Source: Shewanella hanedai
GTDB taxonomy: Bacteria > Pseudomonadota > Gammaproteobacteria > Enterobacterales > Shewanellaceae
DNA: 64,000 nt
Direction of reading: 5' to 3'
Assembly (NCBI RefSeq): GCF_007197645.1
Contig: NZ_VKGK01000009.1
Location: 1-64,000 of the forward strand
Shown: positions 25,739 to 34,184 of the stretch, piece by piece
Layout: every line of letters begins with the position of its first letter
Position numbering within the stretch: position 1 is the stretch's first letter
The notes under the pieces: model-generated
What the model was told of the DNA's origin: nothing
Databases searched by the model: none
Seen by the model: the letters and a program-made list of their open reading frames with translations, nothing else
Made by a program: the position numbers and the translations under genes

Positions 25739-27361
25739 ATGACTAGTTTAACGCACGAAGAACATGACAAAGTTGAGCCAGAACTCAATGAAGCGGATCA
25801 CCATGATGAACATCATGAACCACTACCGACCGGTATCAAACGCTGGCTTTTTACTACTAACCACAAAGATATAGGCACACTCTACCTCTGGTTCAGTTTC
25901 ATTATGTTCCTGACTGGTGGCGCCATGGCTATGATTATCCGAGCTGAACTTTTTCAGCCCGGATTACAACTTATCGAGCCTAACTTTTTCAATCAGATGA
26001 CCACAGTCCACGGATTGGTAATGGTATTTGGCGCGGTAATGCCTGCTTTCACCGGATTAGCCAACTGGCTAATTCCGATGATGATTGGCGCACCAGATAT
26101 GGCACTTCCCAGAATGAATAACTGGAGTTTCTGGATCTTGCCTTTTGCCTTTGCCATCTTATTGAGTTCGCTCTTTATGGAGGGCGGTGGACCTAATTTT
26201 GGTTGGACTTTCTACGCTCCTCTATCGACAACCTACAGCCCAGACAGTACAGCTCTGTTTGTTTTCTCAGTACACATTATGGGAATTAGTTCCATCATGG
26301 GTGCGATTAATGTCGTCGTGACCATCGTCAATATGCGTGCACCAGGTATGACTTGGATGAAGCTGCCACTGTTCGTATGGACTTGGCTTATCACGGCGTT
26401 CTTACTGATAGCTGTAATGCCCGTACTGGCTGGCACTGTCACTATGGTACTGACAGATAAGTACTTCGGCACTAGCTTCTTTGATGCTGCTGGCGGCGGC
26501 GACCCTGTGATGTTCCAGCATATATTCTGGTTCTTCGGACACCCCGAAGTTTACATCATGATTTTACCCTCCTTCGGTATCATCTCAGCCATTGTGCCTA
26601 CCTTTAGTCGAAAACCGCTCTTTGGTTACTCATCGATGGTGTATGCAACAGCAAGTATCGCAATACTTTCATTCCTCGTCTGGGCACACCATATGTTCAC
26701 CACAGGTATGCCGGTATTTGCAGAACTATTCTTTATGTACTGTACGATGTTGATTGCTGTCCCCACGGGGGTAAAAGTATTTAACTGGGTAGCTACGATG
26801 TGGCGAGGCTCTATCACATTCGAAACGCCTATGTTGTTTGCTATCGCTTTCATCATCCTCTTTACTATTGGTGGCTTCTCTGGCTTGATGCTCGCGATTA
26901 CGCCTGCTGATTTTCAGTATCATGATACCTATTTCGTTGTTGCTCATTTCCACTACGTACTCGTTACGGGCGCTATATTTTCAATAATGGCAGCAGCCTA
27001 TTATTGGCTGCCGAAGTGGACAGGCTACATGTACGATGAGAAATGGGGCAAGATTCATTTCTGGTGTTCAGTCATTTCTGTAAACGTGTTGTTTTTCCCT
27101 ATGCATTTCTTAGGCTTAGCAGGTATGCCACGACGTATCCCTGATTACGCGGTGCAATTTGCCGATGTAAATCAAATCGTGTCAATTGGTGGCTTTGCCT
27201 TCGGCCTATCACAATTCATCTTACTTTATGTGGTGATTAAGTGTATTCGTGGAGGAGAGAAGGCGCCGGCAAAACCTTGGGAAGGCGCTGAAGGGCTAGA
27301 GTGGACGATACCAAGTCCCGCTCCATATCACTCATTTACTACACCACCGGAAGTAAAATAA
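25739..27361 (+). CDS. ctaD: Cytochrome c oxidase subunit I
   Basis: 540 residues and 12 membrane helices. It shows the heme-copper oxidase signatures: WFFGHPEVYIMILP with the CuB/Tyr site, AHHMFTTGMP, and the two heme-ligand histidines in VAHFHYVLVTGA. It is the catalytic aa3 core that reduces O2 and pumps protons. A His/Glu-rich N-terminus (EHDKVEPELNEADHHDEHHE) precedes the first helix. GGGGAGACGC serves as ribosome binding site. It starts 12 bases after coxB and is followed two bases later by ctaG. Confidence 0.97.
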   Translation: MTSLTHEEHDKVEPELNEADHHDEHHEPLPTGIKRWLFTTNHKDIGTLYLWFSFIMFLTGGAMAMIIRAELFQPGLQLIEPNFFNQMTTVHGLVMVFGAVMPAFTGLANWLIPMMIGAPDMALPRMNNWSFWILPFAFAILLSSLFMEGGGPNFGWTFYAPLSTTYSPDSTALFVFSVHIMGISSIMGAINVVVTIVNMRAPGMTWMKLPLFVWTWLITAFLLIAVMPVLAGTVTMVLTDKYFGTSFFDAAGGGDPVMFQHIFWFFGHPEVYIMILPSFGIISAIVPTFSRKPLFGYSSMVYATASIAILSFLVWAHHMFTTGMPVFAELFFMYCTMLIAVPTGVKVFNWVATMWRGSITFETPMLFAIAFIILFTIGGFSGLMLAITPADFQYHDTYFVVAHFHYVLVTGAIFSIMAAAYYWLPKWTGYMYDEKWGKIHFWCSVISVNVLFFPMHFLGLAGMPRRIPDYAVQFADVNQIVSIGGFAFGLSQFILLYVVIKCIRGGEKAPAKPWEGAEGLEWTIPSPAPYHSFTTPPEVK

Positions 27362-27363
27362 CG

Positions 27364-27933
27364 ATGAGTGAAGAGAAGGTTAAGTCAAACAAGAGATTGA
27401 TTACTATGCTTATAGCAGGTGCTATTGGCATGTTCGGGTTTGGCTTTGCCTTGGTTCCGCTCTACGACGTATTGTGCGAACAACTTGGTATCAATGGCAA
27501 ACCTAGTAATACGGCAAGCAGTTATAAGCCGATGATCATAGATACGAGTCGCTTAATCACCGTAGAGTTTATGGCGCAGATACAAAGTGATATGCCTTGG
27601 GAGTTTAAGCCTGAGATGAAGCGCATGCAGGTCCATCCTGGTGAGCTTATCAGAACAAACTTTAAGGCCGTTAATCTCTCATCTGAAGAGATACTCGGCC
27701 AAGCTATCCCATCTGTATCACCTGGTCAGGGAGCCGCCTACTTCAATAAAACTGAATGCTTCTGCTTTAACCAACAAAGGTTAACAGCCGAAGCCAGCGC
27801 AGAGTTACCGCTGATATTTTTTGTGGATCCGGATTTACCAGAATCCATATCAACGTTGACTCTCTCTTATACCCTCTACAACATCACAGATCGTGGATAT
27901 GTCGATGATGTAGAGCAAGGAGCGACAAGATGA
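27364..27933 (+). CDS. ctaG: Cytochrome c oxidase assembly protein CtaG/Cox11
   Basis: 189 residues. One N-terminal membrane helix and a periplasmic immunoglobulin-like domain carry the copper-binding CFCF motif (TECFCFNQQ). It delivers Cu(I) to the CuB site of subunit I. ATG 27364 is chosen because GGAAG stands upstream and the frame before it lies inside ctaD. Its last codons overlap subunit III by four bases. Confidence 0.93.
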   Translation: MSEEKVKSNKRLITMLIAGAIGMFGFGFALVPLYDVLCEQLGINGKPSNTASSYKPMIIDTSRLITVEFMAQIQSDMPWEFKPEMKRMQVHPGELIRTNFKAVNLSSEEILGQAIPSVSPGQGAAYFNKTECFCFNQQRLTAEASAELPLIFFVDPDLPESISTLTLSYTLYNITDRGYVDDVEQGATR

Positions 27934-28805
27934 CAACGAAGCACGAAAATTATTATGTACCGGCTCAGAGCGCTTGGCCCATTATAGGAGCCGTTGGATT
28001 ATTCCTTATCGCGTTTGGTGCAGGTAGTTATGTACAACAGCTTAAAACCGAAGGTGGTAGTGGTGGGTACATTCTGCTCGCTGGAATAGCCGTTATTATC
28101 TACATGATTTTTGGTTGGTTCAGGACCGTTATTGCAGAGTCCATGAGCGGACTCTATTCAAAACAGATGGATCGTTCGTTTAGGCAAGGAATGAGTTGGT
28201 TTATCTTTTCTGAAGTGATGTTCTTTGCCGCATTTTTCGGCGCCTTACTCTATGCCAGAATGATTGCAGTACCTTGGCTTGGCGGCGACTCTAACAATGC
28301 CATGACCAATGAAGTCCTTTGGCCTGGTTTTGAAGCAGTTTGGCCACTAGTTACAACACCTGATGGCACAAAAACTGAAGCAATGGGTTGGACTGGCTTA
28401 CCGCTTTACAACACGATAATCCTGATTATCTCCTCTGTTACTCTTCATATGGCCCACGTTAGTCTCGAAAAAGGTAAGCGTTCAGCAATTGCTGTATGGC
28501 TTGGGATAACCATCTTACTCGGTATCTGCTTCTTGGGTCTTCAAGTCGAAGAGTATGTACATGCTTATCAGGAGATGGGGCTTACATTAGATGCTGGTAT
28601 TTACGGTAATACTTTCTTCCTACTTACAGGCTTCCATGGCATGCATGTTACCTTAGGTACCGTGTTCTTGTTTGTACTGTTTGTGCGTGTGCTAAAAGGG
28701 CATTTCACCCCTGAAAAACATTTCGCTTTTCAAGCGGGTAGCTGGTATTGGCATTTTGTCGATGTCGTTTGGTTATGTCTATTCCTCTTTGTTTATGTCC
28801 TTTAA
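27930..28805 (+). CDS. ctaE: Cytochrome c oxidase subunit III
   Basis: 291 residues and seven membrane helices. It has typical subunit III segments: FRQGMSWFIFSEVMFFAAFF, EYVHAYQEMGLTLDAGIYG, FFLLTGFHGMHVTLGT and SWYWHFVDVVWLCLFL. It stabilises subunit I and the oxygen channel. The start overlaps ctaG by ATGA. After the stop, a TCACAT/ATGTGA hairpin (about 28817-28832) lacks a T-run. Confidence 0.95.
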   Translation: MTTKHENYYVPAQSAWPIIGAVGLFLIAFGAGSYVQQLKTEGGSGGYILLAGIAVIIYMIFGWFRTVIAESMSGLYSKQMDRSFRQGMSWFIFSEVMFFAAFFGALLYARMIAVPWLGGDSNNAMTNEVLWPGFEAVWPLVTTPDGTKTEAMGWTGLPLYNTIILIISSVTLHMAHVSLEKGKRSAIAVWLGITILLGICFLGLQVEEYVHAYQEMGLTLDAGIYGNTFFLLTGFHGMHVTLGTVFLFVLFVRVLKGHFTPEKHFAFQAGSWYWHFVDVVWLCLFLFVYVL

Positions 28806-28925
28806 TACCAATACTTCACATCTCTATGTGAGGCAGTAAGTAAGCTGAAAGCGGGATTGAATATTGACCCGCTGACAGCTGCTTTATCTAGAATATCTCA
28901 GCTAAAATCCATAATTGAACATTCA

Positions 28926-29144
28926 TTAATAGGGTCTTGAGTTGGGAGTGATAACTCCTGTTGCCAAGGCGCCTAACAACAATAGAACCACCAGCACTGA
29001 GAAGATAACCCTTCGACCAAGATATTGGCTCATAGGGACTTTACTCTCTCCCTTCACGAGTATAAATAAGGCTCGAGCAAGATTAAATAAAATGAAAAGC
29101 AGTAGCAGTACTAAGACTAATTTAAACACTAATAATGTATTCAC
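28926..29144 (-). CDS. DUF2909 twin-transmembrane small protein
   Basis: 72 residues with two membrane helices (about 3-24 and 45-65) joined by a short basic loop, ending GVITPNSRPY. This matches the DUF2909 'twin transmembrane' proteins commonly found antisense between subunit III and SURF1 in oxidase clusters. Start is GTG 29144 with GAGGA seven bases upstream. Its 5' end overlaps the start region of the divergent SURF1 gene. The function is unknown; oxidase assembly is presumed. Confidence 0.75.
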   Translation of the reverse strand: MNTLLVFKLVLVLLLLFILFNLARALFILVKGESKVPMSQYLGRRVIFSVLVVLLLLGALATGVITPNSRPY

Positions 29145-29874
29145 TCGCAATCCTCGACTTTTTTGGGGAGGCACAAAAGTGCTGCTCACTATTGCTACTG
29201 TGAGTCTGTTTCTGCTTTTGGTCAAGTTAGGTTTCTGGCAACTGTCTCGTGCAGAGCTTAAAGAGAATATTCAATCTCAGCTAACAGCTAGACAGGCATT
29301 AGCGCCACTCTCTTTTGATCAACTTCTTGCACTCCCTCCAACAGAAACCCTGACAGGTTACCGACTTGATGTCATGGTATCTCCAATAGGGGAGAAAGTA
29401 TTTCTGTTGGATAATCAGACTTTTAATGGCCGAGTTGGCTACCTCGCCTTGCAAGTTTTACAGGTTATGCCTGACAGACCTTGGTTACTGGTCGAATTAG
29501 GGTTTGTTCCTGCTGGCAATGATAGACGGCAGCTTCCAACATTCCCCCAGATTACCCAAACTCAAACCTTAGATGGGCGTTTATATCAGAAGCAAGCCAA
29601 CCCAATGAGCTCAGCACTTATGGCTGAGAGTGGTTGGCCAAAAAGAATTCAAAATTTGAATATCCCTCAAATTGAGGAAGTATTAAACCACCCTGTCGCA
29701 TTAGCGGTATTTCAGCCTACCAGCATCCCTGAAATCGCTCTGCCACATCCATGGAAGCCAATCCCAATGTCGGCTCAAAAACACTTAGGTTATGCCTTAC
29801 AGTGGTTTTCGTTGGCATTCGCTTTTGCTTTACTAATGATCTTTTTCATTCGAAGTAGATTGAAAAAGAAATAA
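29092..29874 (+). CDS. SURF1-family oxidase assembly protein
   Basis: 260 residues. A helix near residue 30 runs into the conserved KLGFWQLSRAELKE, then a periplasmic domain with VFLLDNQTFNGRVGY and WLLVELGFVPAGNDR, and a second helix after HLGYALQWFSLA. SURF1 aids heme a insertion into subunit I. ATG 29092 is the best start, but it gives a head-to-head overlap of 53 bases with the DUF2909 gene and has a poor ribosome binding site. No later in-frame ATG/GTG fits before the first helix. Confidence 0.85.
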   Translation: MKSSSSTKTNLNTNNVFTRNPRLFWGGTKVLLTIATVSLFLLLVKLGFWQLSRAELKENIQSQLTARQALAPLSFDQLLALPPTETLTGYRLDVMVSPIGEKVFLLDNQTFNGRVGYLALQVLQVMPDRPWLLVELGFVPAGNDRRQLPTFPQITQTQTLDGRLYQKQANPMSSALMAESGWPKRIQNLNIPQIEEVLNHPVALAVFQPTSIPEIALPHPWKPIPMSAQKHLGYALQWFSLAFAFALLMIFFIRSRLKKK

Positions 29875-30068
29875 TAAAAACAAAGAGATGACAATAAACC
29901 AAAATGACTATTGCCAATAGAAACAAGACCACGTAGGTTAGGGAATAAGCAGTTTTATCGTCATGAAGTCGTTTCCTAGCCGTCTCGGGGAACAAGATGA
30001 GTACTACCCGTATGGATCATATTGCCTATTTGTAGGCCCATATGAGGTACCTAACTAGAGGAGAGAGT

Positions 30069-30614
30069 ATGAACTCCCCCAAAAAGAGCGGCAAAAAACC
30101 ACTTCTCATTTTACTACTGGTATTCCTATTGCCGGTAGTTGCAGCCAAAATTGTGCTGAGCATGAATCTGTATCAAGGTGGAGCAACCAATAAAGGAGAG
30201 CTTCTGTCTATAGGTACTAGTTATGCCTCTCTGGCCATGGAAAATCCAAAACCAAAAGAGTGGCAACTACTCTATCTCCTTCCAGAGCATTGCGATCAAT
30301 TATGTCTCGATCGTCTCTACATACTGCAGCAAAGTCATGTCGCATTAGGCAGAGAGCAAGACAGAGTTCACACGCTGATTTTACTAAGCGATAAAAGTGA
30401 TACATCGGCTTTATCTGGTATTTTATTTGAGACAGCCAAAGTCAGTGGTTCTCTGGCTGAGATGCTTAATCAACAACAGATGATTATTGTAGACCCACTC
30501 GGCAGTTTAGTGATGAGCTATCCATCGGTATCTGGTCGTGATAATCAAATATTGCAAGGAAAAGCCTTAGTTTCTGATCTCAGAAAAATGCTAAAGCTGT
30601 CGAGGGTGGGTTAA
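30069..30614 (+). CDS. Oxidase-cluster membrane protein with CxxxC motif (Sco/thioredoxin-like)
   Basis: 181 residues. A basic N-terminus and one membrane helix (about 11-30) precede a periplasmic domain resembling a thioredoxin fold, with WQLLYLLPEHCDQLCLDRLY containing CxxxC, and DPLGSLVMSYPS near the end. The CxxxC recalls the Sco copper motif, but the flanking prolines of CPDVCP and the distal His are not evident. It is conserved in position ahead of ctaA in Shewanella-type oxidase clusters. GGAGAGAG precedes ATG 30069, and the stop overlaps the ctaA ATG by one base. A role in CuA or heme handling is inferred. Confidence 0.75.
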   Translation: MNSPKKSGKKPLLILLLVFLLPVVAAKIVLSMNLYQGGATNKGELLSIGTSYASLAMENPKPKEWQLLYLLPEHCDQLCLDRLYILQQSHVALGREQDRVHTLILLSDKSDTSALSGILFETAKVSGSLAEMLNQQQMIIVDPLGSLVMSYPSVSGRDNQILQGKALVSDLRKMLKLSRVG

Positions 30615-31597
30615 TGCAGCTCCCCTCTCTGCTCAAAATCACCATTATTTTCACCTTTTGCGTCATCTTAATGGGCGCCTACACTCGACTCTCAGATGCA
30701 GGTCTTGGTTGCCCCGACTGGCCAGGTTGTTACGGCATGATGAAGGTACCTAGCCAAGACCATGAGCTCACTCAAGTTCAAAATAACTTCCCAGGTCATG
30801 AGGTCGAGCCTAAGAAGGCCTGGCTGGAGATGATACATAGATATATCGCTGGCGCCTTAGGGTTGTTGGTCTTGCTAATATTTATTCTCTGCCTTAGAAA
30901 TAATGAAGCGCCTAAAAAGCTGCCTACCATTATTGCACTGCTGATCGTATTCCAAGCAGCACTCGGAATGTGGACTGTAACGATGAAATTAATGCCCATT
31001 GTGGTCATGTCTCATCTGATCGGCGGTTTCAGCTTAGTGTCTCTATTGCTTTTACTCTACTTAAGAACCAAACCGTTAAGGATACCTGGAGGAGATGCGA
31101 TCGCACGTAAATTGGCACCTCTGGCCCTGACATGTCTCGGTGTATTAATTTTACAAATAATGATCGGCGGCTGGACCTCTTCAAATTATGCAGCACTTGC
31201 TTGCACCGCTTTGCCCATTTGTGAAGGAGACTGGTACAACAATCTCAAGCTCACTCAGGCGTTTAATCCTTTCCAAGAGGTTCACGACACCTATGAGTTC
31301 GGGGTCTTAGATTACGCTTCGAGAATGACAATACATGTAGTGCATCGATTTTGGGCGATAGTGACAGCCGGAATGCTATTTTGGTTAGCCTTTAAATTAT
31401 ATAAACAATCACAATCTTCAGTGTTAAAGCGTTCAGCTGTCCTACTTGTTTTGCTGGTGTGTTTACAAGTCGGATTAGGGATCAGTAATGTGGTACTCCA
31501 CTTACCTTTAGGCATCGCTGTTTCTCATAATGCTGGTGCCGCTTTCTTACTACTCAATTTAGTATTTATCAATTATGCCCTATGGCGAAAAGCATAA
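30614..31597 (+). CDS. ctaA: Heme A synthase CtaA (COX15)
   Basis: 327 residues and eight membrane helices. It has the family hallmark GAYTRLSDAGLGCPDWPGCYG, a second half with GGWTSSNYAALACTALPICEG, and heme-ligand histidines (MIHRYIAG, MSHLIGG, VVHRFWA, VSHNAGA). It oxidises the C8 methyl of heme O to give heme A for subunit I. ATG overlaps the preceding stop (TAATG). Confidence 0.95.
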   Translation: MQLPSLLKITIIFTFCVILMGAYTRLSDAGLGCPDWPGCYGMMKVPSQDHELTQVQNNFPGHEVEPKKAWLEMIHRYIAGALGLLVLLIFILCLRNNEAPKKLPTIIALLIVFQAALGMWTVTMKLMPIVVMSHLIGGFSLVSLLLLLYLRTKPLRIPGGDAIARKLAPLALTCLGVLILQIMIGGWTSSNYAALACTALPICEGDWYNNLKLTQAFNPFQEVHDTYEFGVLDYASRMTIHVVHRFWAIVTAGMLFWLAFKLYKQSQSSVLKRSAVLLVLLVCLQVGLGISNVVLHLPLGIAVSHNAGAAFLLLNLVFINYALWRKA

Positions 31598-31705
31598 GTA
31601 AGACCTTAGCTTCAGCCCACAGCAAGTATGATAGCAAGAAGTAAAACAAAAGATTACGCAATATAAAACCAATAATATGGCGTAACGCCAAAGAGAGGAA
31701 TGAGT

Positions 31706-32620
31706 ATGGCAAAACCACTTTCAATTTCATCTACAAGCAACGAAGTACCGAGCCAACCACTCCAATGGCGAGCTTATTATGAGATGACGAAACCTAAAGT
31801 TGTCGCGCTTATGCTGCTAACCGTTTTGGTTGGTATGTGCCTCGCAGTTCCAGGCTCGGTTCCGCTGCAGCCTCTAATTTTTGGAATGCTCGGCATAGGT
31901 ATGATGGCCGGGGCAGCTGCCGCTTTCAACCATTTGATCGATCGTCGAATCGATGGATTAATGGCTCGAACGTATAACCGTCCTTTACCAAAAGGGAGAG
32001 TATCGATCACTAAAGCGCTCACTTTCTCTATCTCTTTGGCTGTTGTCGGCTTTGTCTTACTTTATACCTTAGTCAATGCGTTAACCGCTTGGCTAACCTT
32101 CGCCAGCTTACTTGGTTATGCTGTCATTTATACCGCTTATTTAAAGCGAGCAACACCACAAAACATCGTCGTCGGTGGACTCGCCGGAGCAATGCCTCCC
32201 CTATTAGGCTGGACATCGGTAACGGGCGAGTTTCATGGTAACGCTCTTCTACTTGTTATCATTATCTTTGCTTGGACACCTCCACACTTTTGGGCGCTGG
32301 CCATTCACAGAAAAGCAGAATATGCCAAGGTCGATATTCCGATGCTACCTGTAACTCACGGCACTGAGTTTACTAAAACCTGTATATTGCTCTATACCAT
32401 ATTACTCGCAATCGCATGTCTTCTACCTGTGTTAGTTGGTATGTGTGGACCGGTATATTTGGTGGGTTCAACGTTACTGAGTTGTGGCTTTATCTATAAA
32501 TCTTGGGAGCTAAAATATGCAGACAAACCTGGTCTTGCAATGCAGGTATTCCGTTTCTCTATCTATCATCTAATGTTGCTATTTATTGTACTCTTAGTCG
32601 ATCACTATCTTTGGGTTTAG
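31706..32620 (+). CDS. cyoE: Protoheme IX farnesyltransferase (heme O synthase)
   Basis: 304 residues and nine membrane helices of the UbiA superfamily. Prenyl-diphosphate Asp motifs are [15 protein letters not shown] and an equivalent loop. Also present are the conserved [26 protein letters not shown] and [11 protein letters not shown]. It makes heme O from protoheme and farnesyl diphosphate, the substrate for CtaA. ATG 31706 has AGAGG seven bases upstream; ATG 31700 is an alternative two codons earlier. Confidence 0.95.
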   Translation: MAKPLSISSTSNEVPSQPLQWRAYYEMTKPKVVALMLLTVLVGMCLAVPGSVPLQPLIFGMLGIGMMAGAAAAFNHLIDRRIDGLMARTYNRPLPKGRVSITKALTFSISLAVVGFVLLYTLVNALTAWLTFASLLGYAVIYTAYLKRATPQNIVVGGLAGAMPPLLGWTSVTGEFHGNALLLVIIIFAWTPPHFWALAIHRKAEYAKVDIPMLPVTHGTEFTKTCILLYTILLAIACLLPVLVGMCGPVYLVGSTLLSCGFIYKSWELKYADKPGLAMQVFRFSIYHLMLLFIVLLVDHYLWV

Positions 32621-32658
32621 CATTTGAAAAATTTAACAATAAATAGCAGGAACACACT

Positions 32659-33300
32659 ATGATCAAGCAGCTGTCGACTCTAATTTTTGTAGTATTTGGC
32701 CTAGTGTTATTAGGATTAGGTGGCGTGACGGCAGTCCAATTAAGAGCAAATAATGCAGAGCCCGAACTGTCAACGAGTTTTCTTTTCCCAACCCCTAAAA
32801 AGCTAGCGCCATTTGCACTCAAGGATCAACATGGCGAGTTGTTTTCAAACATACAACTCGCCAACAAATGGAGCCTATTTTTTATTGGCTACACTTCGTG
32901 TCCAGATGTGTGCCCTACAACAATGGGGAAACTATCAGCTGCATACCCTGAACTATTGAAAGATGTCGATCTACAAATTATCTTCCTCTCCGTTGATCCA
33001 CAACGAGACACTCAGGATAAATTACTCTCCTATATGGATTTCTTTAATCCAGAGTTTACAGCTGTAACCGGAGAGCACTCCCAACTGTTCCCACTCACTC
33101 GTGATTTAGGTTTTGTTTATGCGATGGTTGGAGAAGGACAGAATTATCAAGTAGATCATAGCGCTTCTATGGCACTAATTTCTCCTGAAGGAGACAAAGT
33201 TGCGGTCATCAAACCTAAGTCATCAACACCTGGAACCTTGCCACAAATTCTAACCAAAGAATTAATCTCAGATATACGAAATATCGTCGACACTTATTAA
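32659..33300 (+). CDS. Sco1/SenC copper chaperone
   Basis: 213 residues. A membrane anchor (about 6-27) is followed by a thioredoxin-like domain with the copper motif SCPDVCPTTMG and the distal His (YQVDHSASMAL). It supplies copper to the CuA centre of subunit II. It is last in the oxidase cluster; 190 bases then separate it from the chemosensory operon. Confidence 0.93.
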   Translation: MIKQLSTLIFVVFGLVLLGLGGVTAVQLRANNAEPELSTSFLFPTPKKLAPFALKDQHGELFSNIQLANKWSLFFIGYTSCPDVCPTTMGKLSAAYPELLKDVDLQIIFLSVDPQRDTQDKLLSYMDFFNPEFTAVTGEHSQLFPLTRDLGFVYAMVGEGQNYQVDHSASMALISPEGDKVAVIKPKSSTPGTLPQILTKELISDIRNIVDTY

Positions 33301-33491
33301 TCATAATCATCTGTTATATAACAATTTAAATACAACATCTTAGCCCCTCAAACTGCCCCTCATTGACTCCATTCAATATCCGTTAACCAAATGTATTCAA
33401 AAAATTTTATTCTAAAAGAGGAAATACTCCTATTTGCAGACTATCTTTTGATCTTGCAGGGATGGAAAAAAGTAATCCAAAGGAAAATTAA

Positions 33492-33791
33492 ATGTCAGAT
33501 CAAACTATTAAATTGGATTCAGAAATAACGATTAGAAATATTCAGCCGGTATTTGCTCAACTCTCTGAGCTATTTACACAAACTGAATTACTTCATATCG
33601 ACGCAAGCCAATTATCTAGAGTAGACACTGCTGGTGCTCAGCTGCTTCATCTATTTTCCAAAACATGTGATGCCCGTTCTTTAAAAGTCGACTGGTTAGG
33701 TTGCCAAGCAGACCTTTTAGCAAACTTAAAAGAGCTCGGGGTCATACTTCCACAATTACAAGTGAGTACGCTTGAGGAGGATCCCCAATGA
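33492..33791 (+). CDS. STAS-domain protein of the chemosensory operon
   Basis: 99 residues forming a single STAS domain, with the loop SRVDTAGAQLLHLF occupying the place of the anti-sigma-antagonist phosphorylation site (Thr after Asp). AGGA precedes the ATG. The stop overlaps the cheY start by ATGA. STAS genes head F7/Che2-like chemosensory clusters in several gammaproteobacteria; the precise role is unknown. Confidence 0.85.
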   Translation: MSDQTIKLDSEITIRNIQPVFAQLSELFTQTELLHIDASQLSRVDTAGAQLLHLFSKTCDARSLKVDWLGCQADLLANLKELGVILPQLQVSTLEEDPQ

Positions 33792-34150
33792 AGAAGATAC
33801 TTGCAGTCGATGATTCAGCTTCAATGCGCCAAATGGTCGGTTTCACGTTAAAAACCGCTGGATTTGATGTAACTGAAGCCTGTGATGGTGACGAAGCCCT
33901 TAAAGCGGCACAAATAGGTGAGTTTGATCTCGTCATCTCCGATGTGAACATGCCCGTTATGGATGGGTTGACGTTAATTCGTAATTTACGAACTCTTCCA
34001 GCCTACAAATTCACACCATTATTAATGTTAACGACTGAGTCTGGAATCGACAAAAAACACGAAGGACGTTCAGCAGGTGCTACGGGTTGGATAGTCAAAC
34101 CGTTCAATCCAGACCAATTACTTGCAACGGTACGCAAAGTACTAGGTTAA
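33788..34150 (+). CDS. cheY: CheY-like response regulator
   Basis: 120-residue receiver domain without output. It has acidic pocket Asp8/Asp9, phosphorylation site Asp52 (LVISDVNMPVMDG), Thr in MLTTESG and Lys in IVKPFNP. GAGGA precedes the ATG inside the STAS gene end. It is phosphorylated by the CheA encoded 34 bases downstream. Flagellar motor versus other output cannot be told from sequence. Confidence 0.92.
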   Translation: MKKILAVDDSASMRQMVGFTLKTAGFDVTEACDGDEALKAAQIGEFDLVISDVNMPVMDGLTLIRNLRTLPAYKFTPLLMLTTESGIDKKHEGRSAGATGWIVKPFNPDQLLATVRKVLG

Positions 34151-34184
34151 TCACAACAAATGGACCTCATGGTGGCAACTCAAT

